Of a stretch of DNA of 64,000 nt, positions 1-7,865 are shown in pieces (the first letter of the stretch is position 1; every line of letters begins with the position of its first letter). The position numbers were made by a program, and so were the translations under genes. The stretch is taken from the NCBI RefSeq assembly GCF_006363955.1, contig NZ_CP040948.1, forward strand, positions 620,001-684,000, given 5' to 3'. This DNA is from Methylophilus medardicus. GTDB taxonomy: Bacteria; Pseudomonadota; Gammaproteobacteria; Burkholderiales; Methylophilaceae. Under the pieces are notes generated by a model. It was not told the DNA's origin and did not search any database. It worked only from the letters and a program-made list of their open reading frames with translations.

Positions 1-456
1 ATGTTTTTCATCGGCTACGCCGTCACCGTCGTGATCGCGCAACAAGGTGATCTGATTCAAGCTTTCGGCGCCGGCGCCCGCCTGTTTCATCCATTTGCTG
101 GCGATCCAGGCTTTTAAGCTAAAGCCCTGCTGTTTTTCACGATGATTGGTTTCAGCGACTAGAATGTCACCATTGGGTAACTCATACAGCCAACGTGGGT
201 GATGCAATCCGCTAGCAAAGGCCGTGACTTGGGTACCTGCAGCTGGTGTCGGTCTTTTGCCTTCGGGCCAGCCCACGGCTTTGGCAACATGTACCGTTGG
301 CAACCATGACTGTTGCGGTGAAGGTAAATCTGGTTGTGGGCCAAAACTGGCAGACTCAGGTAACTTGGTAGGTTGCGTACAACTGGTGAGTAGCAGCACG
401 CCCACCGAAACGGTCAGTGTGTGTGCATGAGGACATTTTTTGTGCGACATTGGCAT
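1..456 (-). CDS. PQQ-dependent sugar (sorbosone-type) dehydrogenase lipoprotein, partial
   Basis: The N-terminal 152 codons are present; the rest lies beyond the left edge. The start is ATG at 456, preceded by AGGAG seven bases upstream; a second in-frame ATG follows two codons later. A signal peptide ends in the lipobox LLLTSC, so the mature protein should be a lipid-anchored envelope enzyme. The mature part has the beta-propeller opening of the glucose/sorbosone dehydrogenase family: FASGLHHPRWLYELPNGDIL, then VAETN, then a DHDGDGVAD calcium-loop-like stretch. These enzymes oxidise sugars in the periplasm with PQQ as cofactor, which fits the pqqA genes at 7.5 and 8.7 kb. Substrate cannot be told from this fragment. 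Confidence 0.75.
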   Translation of the reverse strand, partial: MPMSHKKCPHAHTLTVSVGVLLLTSCTQPTKLPESASFGPQPDLPSPQQSWLPTVHVAKAVGWPEGKRPTPAAGTQVTAFASGLHHPRWLYELPNGDILVAETNHREKQQGFSLKAWIASKWMKQAGAGAESLNQITLLRDHDGDGVADEKH

Positions 457-474
457 GGGGCGCTCCTAAGGTGT

Positions 475-1329
475 TTATTTTCTGATGGCGAGAATCTGGT
501 ACAGGTCAGTGTAGCCTTGCTCAAATCGGCTGGCGTGGTCTGTCATCCACCACTGGCAGTTGCGATAGATTCGCTCACCTGCACTGGCTGCAATGGCCTC
601 GTACTGTGCCTCTAAATTGGCCAACCAGTGCCGCAAGGTCCGTACATACTGTCTGCGTAAACTATCCACCTTAAACACCTCAAACTGCGCGTGTTCGATC
701 TGAGCCAGTAGTTGCGCCACATTGCTCAAGGGGGCGGCCCCCTCGGGTTGACCAGCGTCATTTTCAGCCGTCATGCCATGCAGTAGCATGCGGCCGCCCG
801 GCTTGAGCGCAGCGTGCATATGCGCCAAGCATGCAGTGGTTTCTGTCGCGCTGAGAGGCTCCGCCATGTCAAGGCACACGGCTTTGTGATAGCGGCCTGC
901 TTCTGGCAACGTTTGATCGTCGGCGAGTTTAATGGTGATTAAGTGCTGCAGCCCACGTTGTTCGACTTGCTTCACGGCGTAGGCATACTCAGTGGAGGTG
1001 TGGGTATAGCCATGAACGAATGCGCCATAATGGCTGGCCGCCCAACACGCTAACTCGCCCCAGCCACAACGCATATCGAGCAAGGTGTCTCCGTGTTGCA
1101 AGTGCAATTGCTGGCAGATCAAGGTCAGTTGGCTGCGTTGCGCTTGCGCCAGGGTATCGTGGGGACCGGAAAAGTGAGCACAAGTATGTAACAAGTGTTC
1201 ATCCAGCCATAAGCGAGCAACGTCTTCGGCTACGGCCTGCGGTTGAGGCGCCGAAAACAATGCATCTGCCAGCAGATGACTTTCAATAGGCAACGCGTGT
1301 GATGTCGCATGCACCGGGTAGTGGCTCAT
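475..1329 (-). CDS. Cyclopropane-fatty-acid-synthase-like SAM methyltransferase
   Basis: The protein of 284 residues starts at ATG 1329 (AGGAG six bases before it); an upstream extension in the same frame lacks a ribosome site. The SAM-binding motif reads LLDMRCGWGE, where family members usually have LDIGCGWGG; the glycine-to-arginine change is notable. The C-terminal half (CQWWMTDHASRFEQGYTDLY) resembles the end of CFA-synthase relatives. Family members methylate lipid-bound alkenes or other hydrophobic acceptors at the membrane. It is shorter than true Cfa (about 380 residues) because the N-terminal lipid-binding part is reduced, so the substrate is uncertain. It ends 18 bases before the dehydrogenase start, so the two may be cotranscribed. 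Confidence 0.7.
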   Translation of the reverse strand: MSHYPVHATSHALPIESHLLADALFSAPQPQAVAEDVARLWLDEHLLHTCAHFSGPHDTLAQAQRSQLTLICQQLHLQHGDTLLDMRCGWGELACWAASHYGAFVHGYTHTSTEYAYAVKQVEQRGLQHLITIKLADDQTLPEAGRYHKAVCLDMAEPLSATETTACLAHMHAALKPGGRMLLHGMTAENDAGQPEGAAPLSNVAQLLAQIEHAQFEVFKVDSLRRQYVRTLRHWLANLEAQYEAIAASAGERIYRNCQWWMTDHASRFEQGYTDLYQILAIRK

Positions 1330-1550
1330 GTTGTACTCCTGCTCAATGTGCACATTTGTTTTTTTGGCGCAGACACCCGCATACATTTTCCCTAACGCGG
1401 GTGGCTAGGCTGACAATGATTTGTCATGTGACAGCAGTGTAAAAATGCAACCTTAGCTAGAGTATCCGCGACTGGCTGATTGTGTTGTGGGACCTGTCTG
1501 ACAGCGCTGGCATCTCAGGTCAGGCCGAGCTTCAGTCGGGCACGTATTAA

Positions 1551-1565
1551 GTCCTACAGCGAAAT
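1551..1565 (+). promoter_or_regulatory. TCCTACA-type motif, copy 1
   Basis: GTCCTACAGCGAAAT lies about 100 bases before the start of the small exported protein at 1652. Very similar 15-mers stand at 3006, 3657 and, on the minus strand, at 6592. See the finding on the shared motif. The binding factor is unknown. Confidence 0.35.
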
Positions 1566-1651
1566 CAGTCGCTAGCCGACGCCCGGGTTGAAAGCGTCTG
1601 CTTAGAATAGTATTGCGTGCCATGGCGCGCATCATTCACAGGAGAAATGAC

Positions 1652-1966
1652 ATGAAAAAAACAATATTTAGTGCGCGATTGCTCAGTGTGTTGATCGGGG
1701 CCACTTGGATGGCTAGCGCTTGGTCTGCCCCACCGGTAGACAACACCGTGCCGCCTTGCGATCACGCGGGCACCTCGACTAAACCTGCATGTAATATGGA
1801 TTCAGACAGCGTGAAAATGCCGCATGAAAAGGGGGTGATCGTGCCGCCAGAGGTGCCTGCTGAGGGCTTGCCAAATCAGGATAAACGCCGTCTGGAAGGG
1901 GTGCCGCCCAGACCACAGCCGCTGAATGCGACGCCATCTAGTCCCGGCAATGAGTTAAGAAACTAA
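1652..1966 (+). CDS. Small exported hypothetical protein
   Basis: Start ATG 1652 follows CAGGAG; an in-frame ATG at 1613 has no ribosome site. The 104-residue product has a signal peptide (MKKTIFSARLL, hydrophobic core, cleavage near SAWSA) and a proline-rich hydrophilic mature part with two cysteines. No domain is recognised. The mature start (APPVDNTVPP) resembles that of the protein at 3769 (APADNVPP), and both genes have the TCCTACA motif upstream, so they may be distant paralogues in one stress regulon. Periplasmic location is inferred from the signal peptide. Confidence 0.7.
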   Translation: MKKTIFSARLLSVLIGATWMASAWSAPPVDNTVPPCDHAGTSTKPACNMDSDSVKMPHEKGVIVPPEVPAEGLPNQDKRRLEGVPPRPQPLNATPSSPGNELRN

Positions 1967-2040
1967 AGCCAAGCTTGTCGATGGATTGGCTTTGACGATG
2001 CGACCAACCTAGGCGTGTCTGCACCCATAAGGAGAATGTG

Positions 2041-2904
2041 ATGGACGTTGCAAAGCAGCCCTTGAATCCCCCGCAACATCAGAATGTGCAGCCCGGGTTA
2101 GAGGAAGATATGGTTCCTCAGCCTGAATATATTGATGCCGATTATCGCGGCAGTGAGCGTCTCAAGGATAAAGTGGCCTTGATCACCGGCGGCGATAGTG
2201 GCATTGGCCGTGCGGTGGCCGTGCATTTTGCGGCAGAAGGCGCAGATGTGGTGATTGTGTATCTCAACGAGCATGAAGATGCCGCTAAAACCAAGCATCT
2301 GGTAGAGGCCTATGGTCGCCGTTGTTTGCTGATCGCAGGAGATGTTGGCGATGAGCAATGTTGCGTCCAAGCGGTGCACGACACGCTATTACAGTTTGGC
2401 CACCTCGATATTTTGATCAACAATGCCGCACAACACTACCCCCAATCCAGCATTGTCGATATCAGCCAGCAACAACTAGAGCATACTTTTAAAACCAATA
2501 TTTTCTCAATGTTTTACATGGTCAAAGCGGCCTTGCCACATTTGCCAAAAAACAGTCACATCATCAACACGGCCTCAGTGACCGCGTATCGCGGCAGCCC
2601 AGAGTTGCTGGATTACTCGGCGACCAAGGGTGCCGTGGTGTCCTTTACCCGCTCTTTATCTAAGCAATTGGTGGATAAGGATATCTATGTGAATGCCGTC
2701 GCGCCAGGGCCGGTATGGACGCCCTTGATTCCAGCAAGTTTTGATGAAAAAAAAGTAAGCGAATTTGGTAGTCAGGTGCCGCTCAATCGACCGGCACAAC
2801 CGAGTGAGATTGCCCCTGCCTTTGTGTTTTTGGCTGGTCGGGCCTCGTCATACATGACCGGTCAGGTCATACACCCAAACGGCGGCGAAATCATCAACGG
2901 TTAA
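2041..2904 (+). CDS. SDR family oxidoreductase, stress type (YghA-like)
   Basis: A 287-residue short-chain dehydrogenase. Start ATG 2041 is placed by AAGGAG six bases upstream; GTG at 2038 is the alternative. It has the 40-residue N-terminal extension with a DYRGSERL-type lead-in that is typical of the YghA/general-stress-39 subgroup. Next come the cofactor motif TGGDSGIG (about residue 50), NNAAQHYP, the catalytic Ser in TASVTAY, YSATK with the catalytic Tyr and Lys, and the C-terminal FLAGRASSYMTGQ. Such enzymes reduce aldehydes or ketones with NADP(H) in the cytoplasm. It sits 74 bases after the exported protein and may share its transcript. The physiological substrate is not evident. Confidence 0.88.
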   Translation: MDVAKQPLNPPQHQNVQPGLEEDMVPQPEYIDADYRGSERLKDKVALITGGDSGIGRAVAVHFAAEGADVVIVYLNEHEDAAKTKHLVEAYGRRCLLIAGDVGDEQCCVQAVHDTLLQFGHLDILINNAAQHYPQSSIVDISQQQLEHTFKTNIFSMFYMVKAALPHLPKNSHIINTASVTAYRGSPELLDYSATKGAVVSFTRSLSKQLVDKDIYVNAVAPGPVWTPLIPASFDEKKVSEFGSQVPLNRPAQPSEIAPAFVFLAGRASSYMTGQVIHPNGGEIING

Positions 2905-3005
2905 TGGTCCTGCACAGTCGCTTCAAGCGGCTGGGCAGCGGCTTAGTCGAGCCTTCAGTGGCCGTCCCCAGCCTCGCATCACTTTCCCTAAAAAATGTCC
3001 GAATC

Positions 3006-3020
3006 ATCCTACAACAATTT
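3006..3020 (+). promoter_or_regulatory. TCCTACA-type motif, copy 2
   Basis: ATCCTACAACAATTT begins 112 bases before the cytochrome start at 3118. Copy 3 has the same core at the same distance from its gene. Function is inferred from recurrence only. Confidence 0.35.
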
Positions 3021-3117
3021 CCGCTTTTGTGACATGGGCGCAGGTTTTCCTTTTATTCATAATGTGGCTGGTCAGTGCTGCCATCAAGCACACACTCAAC
3101 CATTAAGGAGAACAACC

Positions 3118-3654
3118 ATGCATCACAAAATTGGCGTCAGCCTATTGTTATTAGTCGCTGGACTCTCGGCATGTGACAAGCAGCCTGCCACCTCTGGCGT
3201 CGCTGGCGAGGCCGCTACTAGCAAAGCCATCGCGTTTGTTAAAACACAAGATGGCTCGCCGCTAGAAATCAATGCTGCACTATTTGATACGCCGGCCGCC
3301 AAGACGTTTTTGACCACAGGTAAAAATACTTACGTCGGTCAAGAAGCGGCGATCGCCCAAGGTAAAAAAATCTTTCAATTGTATTCATGCACGCAATGCC
3401 ATGGCCCAGATGCCGGTGGTCAGGTGGGTCCGGCGCTGACTGGGCCAAATTATAACTACGCCAAAGATGCCACCAATAAAGGTATGTTCGAGACGGTCTG
3501 GCACGGTACCAACGGCGGCATGGGTGCCAAGGGCAAAGGGCTGATGGATCCGTCCGATCCAAATAACGGCATCACGCCAGACGAGTTGCTGAAAGTCATC
3601 GCCTGGATCCGCAGCCACGGTAGTTTGACCGGCAACGAAGATGTCGCCTCGTGA
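3118..3654 (+). CDS. Cytochrome cL/XoxG-like c-type cytochrome, lipoprotein
   Basis: Start ATG 3118 follows AAGGAG. The 178-residue product has a lipobox (AGLSAC, Cys19), so it is probably anchored in the outer membrane or periplasmic leaflet. One haem site is seen: CTQCH at 91-95. Flanking blocks match the family of cytochrome cL, the electron acceptor of methanol dehydrogenases: FLTTGKNTY before the haem, then GPALTGPNYNY, KGMFETVWHGT and the C-terminal LLKVIAWIRSHGS. Family members take electrons from MxaF or XoxF type PQQ enzymes. No methanol dehydrogenase gene is in the window, so the partner is unknown; a lipid anchor is unusual for this family. A general class I cytochrome c remains possible. 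Confidence 0.7.
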   Translation: MHHKIGVSLLLLVAGLSACDKQPATSGVAGEAATSKAIAFVKTQDGSPLEINAALFDTPAAKTFLTTGKNTYVGQEAAIAQGKKIFQLYSCTQCHGPDAGGQVGPALTGPNYNYAKDATNKGMFETVWHGTNGGMGAKGKGLMDPSDPNNGITPDELLKVIAWIRSHGSLTGNEDVAS

Positions 3655-3656
3655 TT

Positions 3657-3671
3657 GTCCTACAACGATTT
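3657..3671 (+). promoter_or_regulatory. TCCTACA-type motif, copy 3
   Basis: GTCCTACAACGATTT starts three bases after the cytochrome stop codon and 112 bases before the next gene at 3769. It differs from copy 2 at only two of 15 positions. Confidence 0.35.
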
Positions 3672-3768
3672 GTGGGGTGACTGACATACAGGGTGCACTC
3701 GCATGGTTAGCATCGAGTCAACCCTGTTAACAAGACGGGTTACCCCATCATCATAAAAGGAGTCGATC

Positions 3769-4062
3769 ATGAAAAAACATCTTTCTATCGTATTTGCCGG
3801 TTTGTTAATGACTGCCACCACTAGCGTCTGGGCTGCGCCGGCGGATAATGTTCCGCCTACCCAGCAGCAAAAAAATCAGGTGCCGGATACCAATCAGAAT
3901 GGTAATTATCTCGAGCCACAGGCAGACAACAATAATGCTGCCAGTGATCCGCAGTCACAAAAGCAGAGTGGGGCGAACAAGACGAACAAGCCCGCCAATG
4001 TAGAAAAAAGTAAGCGTTTTCATGAAAAGCCCCAAGACGGAGGCACCGGCGTGAAACCATAG
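3769..4062 (+). CDS. Small exported Asn/Gln-rich hypothetical protein
   Basis: Start ATG 3769 follows AAAGGAG. The 97-residue product has a clear signal peptide (MKKHLSIVFAGLLM to VWA) and a low-complexity mature part rich in Asn, Gln, Lys and Pro with no cysteine or recognisable fold. It is likely a disordered periplasmic protein. Its mature N-terminus (APADNVPP) resembles the protein at 1652. It carries the TCCTACA motif upstream. Function not known. Confidence 0.65.
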   Translation: MKKHLSIVFAGLLMTATTSVWAAPADNVPPTQQQKNQVPDTNQNGNYLEPQADNNNAASDPQSQKQSGANKTNKPANVEKSKRFHEKPQDGGTGVKP

Positions 4063-4169
4063 CGGCATGCGGCGTTCAGGCAAGCTGCCATGCACGTCAG
4101 TGGAGGATTACCGCCTGCGGTGGTCGATATTTTTCCATTTAAAACATCTCTCAACGTCTGGAGCCTACG

Positions 4170-4508
4170 ATGACCGAACAAGCACTGAAATTATGTATGG
4201 AGCTTTGCAAAAAATCCGCAGAGACCTGTGAAAGTTGTGCCATCGCCTGCGAGAGTGAGGCGGATCCCATGCTACGAAGTTGTATTGAGCTCACCATGGA
4301 TTGCGCGGATTTTTGTCGTCTGACGGCGTCGTTTATTGCCCGCCGTAGCGATTTTATTGCGCTGGTCTGCCAAGACTGCGCTGAAATTTGCACACGATGC
4401 GCAGAAAGCTGTGAACAACATGCTTCTGAACGCTGCCGCGCTTGTGCGCAAGCTTGCCGTCGTTGTGCGGCAGAATGTCTACAAGTGGGCGTGGTCGCAC
4501 TGGCCTAA
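4170..4508 (+). CDS. Four-helix-bundle copper-storage protein (Csp3-like)
   Basis: This 112-residue protein has 18 cysteines in CxxxC and CxxC spacings (for example CESCAIAC, CQDCAEICTRCAESC, CRACAQACRRC). That is the hallmark of the Csp/DUF326 four-helix bundle, whose core thiols bind many Cu(I) ions. There is no Tat or Sec signal, which places it with cytosolic Csp3 rather than exported Csp1. Start ATG 4170 has GGAG six bases before it. Csp proteins were first described in methanotrophs, so one in a methylotroph fits. It lies between stress-type exported proteins and the broken sheath gene. No TCCTACA motif was found before it. Confidence 0.85.
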   Translation: MTEQALKLCMELCKKSAETCESCAIACESEADPMLRSCIELTMDCADFCRLTASFIARRSDFIALVCQDCAEICTRCAESCEQHASERCRACAQACRRCAAECLQVGVVALA

Positions 4509-4568
4509 TAGAGGCCGAGCAATGCAAAAGGCCCGTGCATTTATCCCAATACGGGTCTGTTGCCCCCT

Positions 4569-6020
4569 TTAGCCAGCCTGCGTTTGTTTGAGCGAGAGGA
4601 TAATGAATTCTGCAGGTCGGATAGCTGCCATGCCTAAGCGGATGACCATTTGACTGTTTGCAATATCGTTTTCTGTCATGCTTTTGCCTAAGCCAATGTG
4701 AACGAAAAAAGCCTGCGCAGGCTTGCGACCTTGCAGGGCGCCTTGTCGCCATAGCCAAGTGAGCAGTTGTTCTGTCATGTGCTGCGCGCGCGCCCAAGTT
4801 TGGGCGGTATTTGGCTCAAACACCAACTGCGCCAATCCTGCGCTGATCGCGGCCTCTGTGTGGCTAAACAAGCGCCTAACAGGAATATAACGCCACTCAT
4901 TGTCGTTACCCGCTAAGGTTCTCGCCCCCCAAATCAGTGTGCCTTTCCCCGTAAACGCTCGGATGAGATTGATCGATTTTCCGCTCTCGGCGTCGATGTT
5001 GTAATTCGCTTGCTCGGCATTGCTGAGTTTAAACAGCGGTTGCATAACCTGCTGCAATGCAACGTTAGCCGCGACCTTCCAAACGCCGCGAGTTTGGTCG
5101 GTCGCCACATAGGCGCCCAGCACTGCACCGCTGGCGGGTAAAGTATTCAGCGCTAGCGTTGCAGCGTCTAGCCATTGCTTGCCCAGCGCAAACTGTTGAA
5201 ACAAGGTGGCATGTAATGATTGCGACAGGGTTTGCGTGTCTGCGCTGGCGTTGACCTGTGTGAGCGCACGGATGTCTGCGAGCAGCGCCAGCATATCGGC
5301 ATCGCTGGTCAGGCTTTCTGCAGCCACTTCAACGTCGTCTGCTTTGCGCTTAAACACCAGTTGTGTGAGGGAGAGCGTGCGCACGAAACGCACAAGTATC
5401 CACGGCCCGTAAGCCGCGCCAAATGGTAAATGCGCACTGCCGAGGCTTTGTTTAAAGCGAGCAGCTTCTAAGGCAAACTCGGTTGCATCATGGCTTAAAC
5501 GCAGATCAAACACGGCGAAGCGATTGGGCCTCTCAGCGCATTGCGCCAATGCGCTGGCCTCTAAGCGATGGGATTCATGACAAATCGTGGCTTCTGGCAT
5601 GGCAATGAGCGTCACTTGTGTTATTTGCGCCAGCGCGGCCAAGCCTGCGGCGAGATTGTTAGCTGTCACCGCTGTACGGTAATCCCCCACTGAGACAATC
5701 ACACATTGCACGCCGCCATTGGCAAAAAATAAACGCACGCTGTCATACAGATAAAAGGGTTGGTTCACCGTGGCATTGGTCACTTGTTGTGCTGCATCTA
5801 ACTATAATGTAATGGTAGGCGTTGGCGGGCCGCCGAATAGGGACTCAAATTCGAGCAAAGAGTGCACCTTGGTTGGCGTGAGCGTTAGCGATACATCCGT
5901 TTGTGCAGCTTTTTCGGTGTAACCGATAAAGGCTGGCAACGTGGCATCAAGCGTGGGAATGGTCGGTGGCTGAGTAGTGATTTCTTCAATATACACGCCA
6001 GGCGCTTGGTTGGTCGGCAT
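4569..6020 (-). pseudogene. Contractile tail sheath protein (eCIS/phage type) interrupted by an in-frame amber codon
   Basis: Reading from ATG 6020 (GGGAGG seven bases before), the product begins MPTNQAPGVYIEEI, the usual opening of contractile tail sheaths of phage and extracellular injection systems. It continues through PAFIGYTEKA and LLEFESLFGG. At 5804-5802 a single TAG follows PTITL; the same frame then continues LDAAQQVTNA, YLYDSVRLFFANGG and IVSVGDY to a stop at 4569. Total length is about 483 codons, normal for the family. No frameshift is needed, only one nonsense change. GTG 5783 could restart the C-terminal part. No tube, baseplate, spike or ATPase genes lie nearby, so this is an orphan. 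It may be decayed, read through, or a sequencing error. Confidence 0.8.
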
Positions 6021-6135
6021 CAAAATCCCTCCCGATGGCTGATACGGACGCATCAGCAGTCAATAGATCACAATGCATTATAGACCTACGCGCAACAAGC
6101 GGTGTGAGAGCGCTTTTGGGAGAGGGGGATCAGTA

Positions 6136-6173
6136 ACAAAATGCCCATAGGGCTCATCAAGAGGCCTATGGGC
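6136..6173 (-). terminator. Rho-independent terminator of the BON gene
   Basis: Perfect 9-bp arms GCCCATAGG (6143-6151) and CCTATGGGC (6165-6173), followed on the minus strand by a T-rich run (ATTTTGTT). It lies 19 bases past the BON stop codon. Confidence 0.75.
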
Positions 6174-6191
6174 AAGCGCGACGGTAAAGCC

Positions 6192-6500
6192 TTATTGTGC
6201 GACTACAATATCATCTTTCACACCGGTCACACCTTTTACATTTTTAGCCAGTTTAACCGCTTTATCGGCCTCGGCTTTAGATTTGACCATGCCAGACAAT
6301 TGCACCAAGCCATTGCTGTCGGTTTCTACTTTAATATCGGTGGCACTCACGGCTTTATCTTTGGCAAATGCAGTTTTCACCTTGGCGGTAATTACAGAGT
6401 CTTCAACCTTGGTGCCAAGTGAGTCACCATCCGCGGCGAAACCTGCCATTGGCAAAGTTAATGCGCTCACTAACAACAGAGATTTGATAATGTTTTTCAT
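6192..6500 (-). CDS. Exported BON-domain protein (OsmY-like)
   Basis: A 102-residue protein with a signal peptide (MKNIIKSLLLVSALTLP, cleavage after FAA) and one BON domain at about 30-100 (VITAKVKTAFAKD, IKVETDSNGLVQLSGMV, KSKAEADKAVKLAKNVKGVTGV). BON proteins in the periplasm bind phospholipid or envelope surfaces and are commonly induced by osmotic and stationary-phase stress. Single-BON proteins are shorter than E. coli OsmY, which has two domains. The gene is divergent from the hydrolase at 6656, and a TCCTACG variant of the shared motif lies 78-92 bases upstream. Confidence 0.85.
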   Translation of the reverse strand: MKNIIKSLLLVSALTLPMAGFAADGDSLGTKVEDSVITAKVKTAFAKDKAVSATDIKVETDSNGLVQLSGMVKSKAEADKAVKLAKNVKGVTGVKDDIVVAQ

Positions 6501-6577
6501 GATGAGTCCTTATTCAGTCATTGATCGAGCCTCCATTATTAAGAGATCACCTCCGCTAAGGAATACCGCAGATTCTG

Positions 6578-6592
6578 ATACTTGCGTAGGAC
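6578..6592 (-). promoter_or_regulatory. TCCTACA-type motif, copy 4 (minus strand)
   Basis: Reads GTCCTACGCAAGTAT on the minus strand, about 92 bases before the BON gene start. It matches the other copies in GTCCTAC but is looser after that. Confidence 0.3.
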
Positions 6593-6655
6593 ATCACTGA
6601 CGAAACCAAAAGTTGTTATACCATAGCACCCTACATAAATCTCACCCGCTCACGC

Positions 6656-7429
6656 ATGCAACTGCATTACCAAATTCAAGGCCACCACCAAGCCCAGCCA
6701 TTATTATTTTTGCATGGGCTATTTGGCTCAGCCGACAACTGGGGCACCATCGCCAAACATTTTGCCCAGCACTATCAGGTGATCACCGTAGATTTGCGCA
6801 ATCACGGCCGTTCACCGCACAGCGACTCGCAAACGTTCCCTGAGATGGCCGCCGACGTCGCTGAAACCCTCGATGCATTAGGTATCGGCCGCGTGCATTT
6901 AATTGGTCATTCGCTGGGTGGCAAAGTCGCTATGCAGTTCGCCAGCCTTTATGCCGAGCGCGTACACACGCTTACGGTGGTGGACATGGCTACACGCGCC
7001 TATGCTGACGCGCACACGCATTTAATGGATGCGATGCAGGCCTTAAATTTGCAGCAACTGCCATCCCGTCAAGCGGTTGATCAAGCATTATCGGCACAGA
7101 TTCCATCGCTGATGGTACGCCAGTTTTTACTCACCAACTTGGTCAAACATGAAGAGCAATTTCAGTGGCGGATTCCGCTATCTGCGCTCAAAGCCAACTA
7201 CAGCCATTTTCAAGCCGCCCTGGCCGCGCAGTCGTCGCGACCGACTTTGATTATTCGTGGTGCACGCAGTGACTATGTGCGCGAGTCTGATATTGCCGAC
7301 ATGCAGCAACAGTTTACCCAGGCCACATTTGTGACCTTGCCCACGGACCATTGGGTGCACGCCGAACAGCCGCAGCTATTTATCCAAGCCATTGAGGATT
7401 TTTTCAGTGGTCTCAATCATCAGGGCTGA
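6656..7429 (+). CDS. Alpha/beta hydrolase (YbfF-type esterase family)
   Basis: A 257-residue cytosolic hydrolase. It shows the oxyanion-hole motif HGLFGSADNW (about residue 20), DLRNHGRSPHS, the nucleophile elbow GHSLGGK (Ser near 92), RGARSDYV with the probable acid, and DHWVHAEQP with the catalytic His. This layout is that of the YbfF/acyl-thioesterase-like subgroup. The substrate is unknown. There is no good ribosome site before ATG 6656, but the family start fits. The stop codon overlaps the first base of the 238-bp pqqA repeat, so the repeat was set down exactly at the gene's end. Confidence 0.85.
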   Translation: MQLHYQIQGHHQAQPLLFLHGLFGSADNWGTIAKHFAQHYQVITVDLRNHGRSPHSDSQTFPEMAADVAETLDALGIGRVHLIGHSLGGKVAMQFASLYAERVHTLTVVDMATRAYADAHTHLMDAMQALNLQQLPSRQAVDQALSAQIPSLMVRQFLLTNLVKHEEQFQWRIPLSALKANYSHFQAALAAQSSRPTLIIRGARSDYVRESDIADMQQQFTQATFVTLPTDHWVHAEQPQLFIQAIEDFFSGLNHQG

Positions 7430-7468
7430 CTGCTGAAAATCATGAGCCTGTTTCAGGTAAAACAGCGC

Positions 7469-7497
7469 TGAACAAGGCTGAGGATGAGGCGCATACT
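7469..7497 (+). promoter_or_regulatory. Possible sigma-70 promoter of pqqA copy 1
   Basis: TGAACA, a 17-base spacer, then CATACT: four of six matches to each consensus box, 45 bases before the pqqA start. The same boxes stand at 8660-8688 in copy 2, where two of the substitutions fall in the spacer. Confidence 0.35.
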
Positions 7498-7541
7498 GTG
7501 CACACGTTGTACAGATAAACTTTTAAATCAGGAGAAACACC

Positions 7542-7613
7542 ATGTGGACTAAACCAGCTGCTACAGAAATGCGTTTTGGCTTTGAAGTAACAATGTACGT
7601 AATGAACAAATAA
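7542..7613 (+). CDS. pqqA: Coenzyme PQQ precursor peptide PqqA, copy 1
   Basis: A 23-residue peptide, MWTKPAATEMRFGFEVTMYV followed by MNK. Glu15 and Tyr19 sit in the conserved E-x3-Y arrangement that PqqE cross-links to make pyrroloquinoline quinone. CAGGAG precedes the ATG by eight bases, and a strong terminator follows, so it is a single-gene unit. The genes pqqB-E are not in the window. Multiple pqqA genes have been reported in Methylovorus. The product is identical to that of copy 2, so the pair most likely raises peptide dosage. Confidence 0.95.
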   Translation: MWTKPAATEMRFGFEVTMYVMNK

Positions 7614-7637
7614 TTTTAGCTTAGGCTAAAATGACAA

Positions 7638-7663
7638 AAACCCGACCATGTGTCGGGTTTTTT
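7638..7663 (+). terminator. Rho-independent terminator of pqqA copy 1
   Basis: Arms AAACCCGAC (7638-7646) and GTCGGGTTT (7652-7660) around a 5-base loop, running into six T. Confidence 0.9.
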
Positions 7664-7865
7664 GTTGTGGAAATAGGCCGTTCACACTTTACGGCGCCTG
7701 CAATGAAACTCCTGTTTTAAAAGGGGTTTCAATTGATTGCGGACCGCTCGCTTGAATGTGTAAACAGCACCGAAAAAAGTCAGTTAATCCACCTATCAAA
7801 GCATAGAAATTGCCCTAAAATTGATTTAAGTAAAACATATTAGGTGTAATGACGTGGAGCAATCA

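Larger units (their letters stand above)
7429..7666 (+). repeat. 238-bp direct repeat, copy 1 (pqqA unit)
   Basis: This block recurs at 8620-8857, offset 1191 bases, with about five mismatches. It holds the leader, promoter, pqqA and terminator. All mismatches lie outside the pqqA coding region, which is identical in the two copies. Confidence 0.95.

Noticed and set aside
5802-5804. Amber codon in the sheath gene as pyrrolysine or other recoding
   Set aside because: No pyl genes or recoding element is seen, and sheath proteins have no known need for a special residue.
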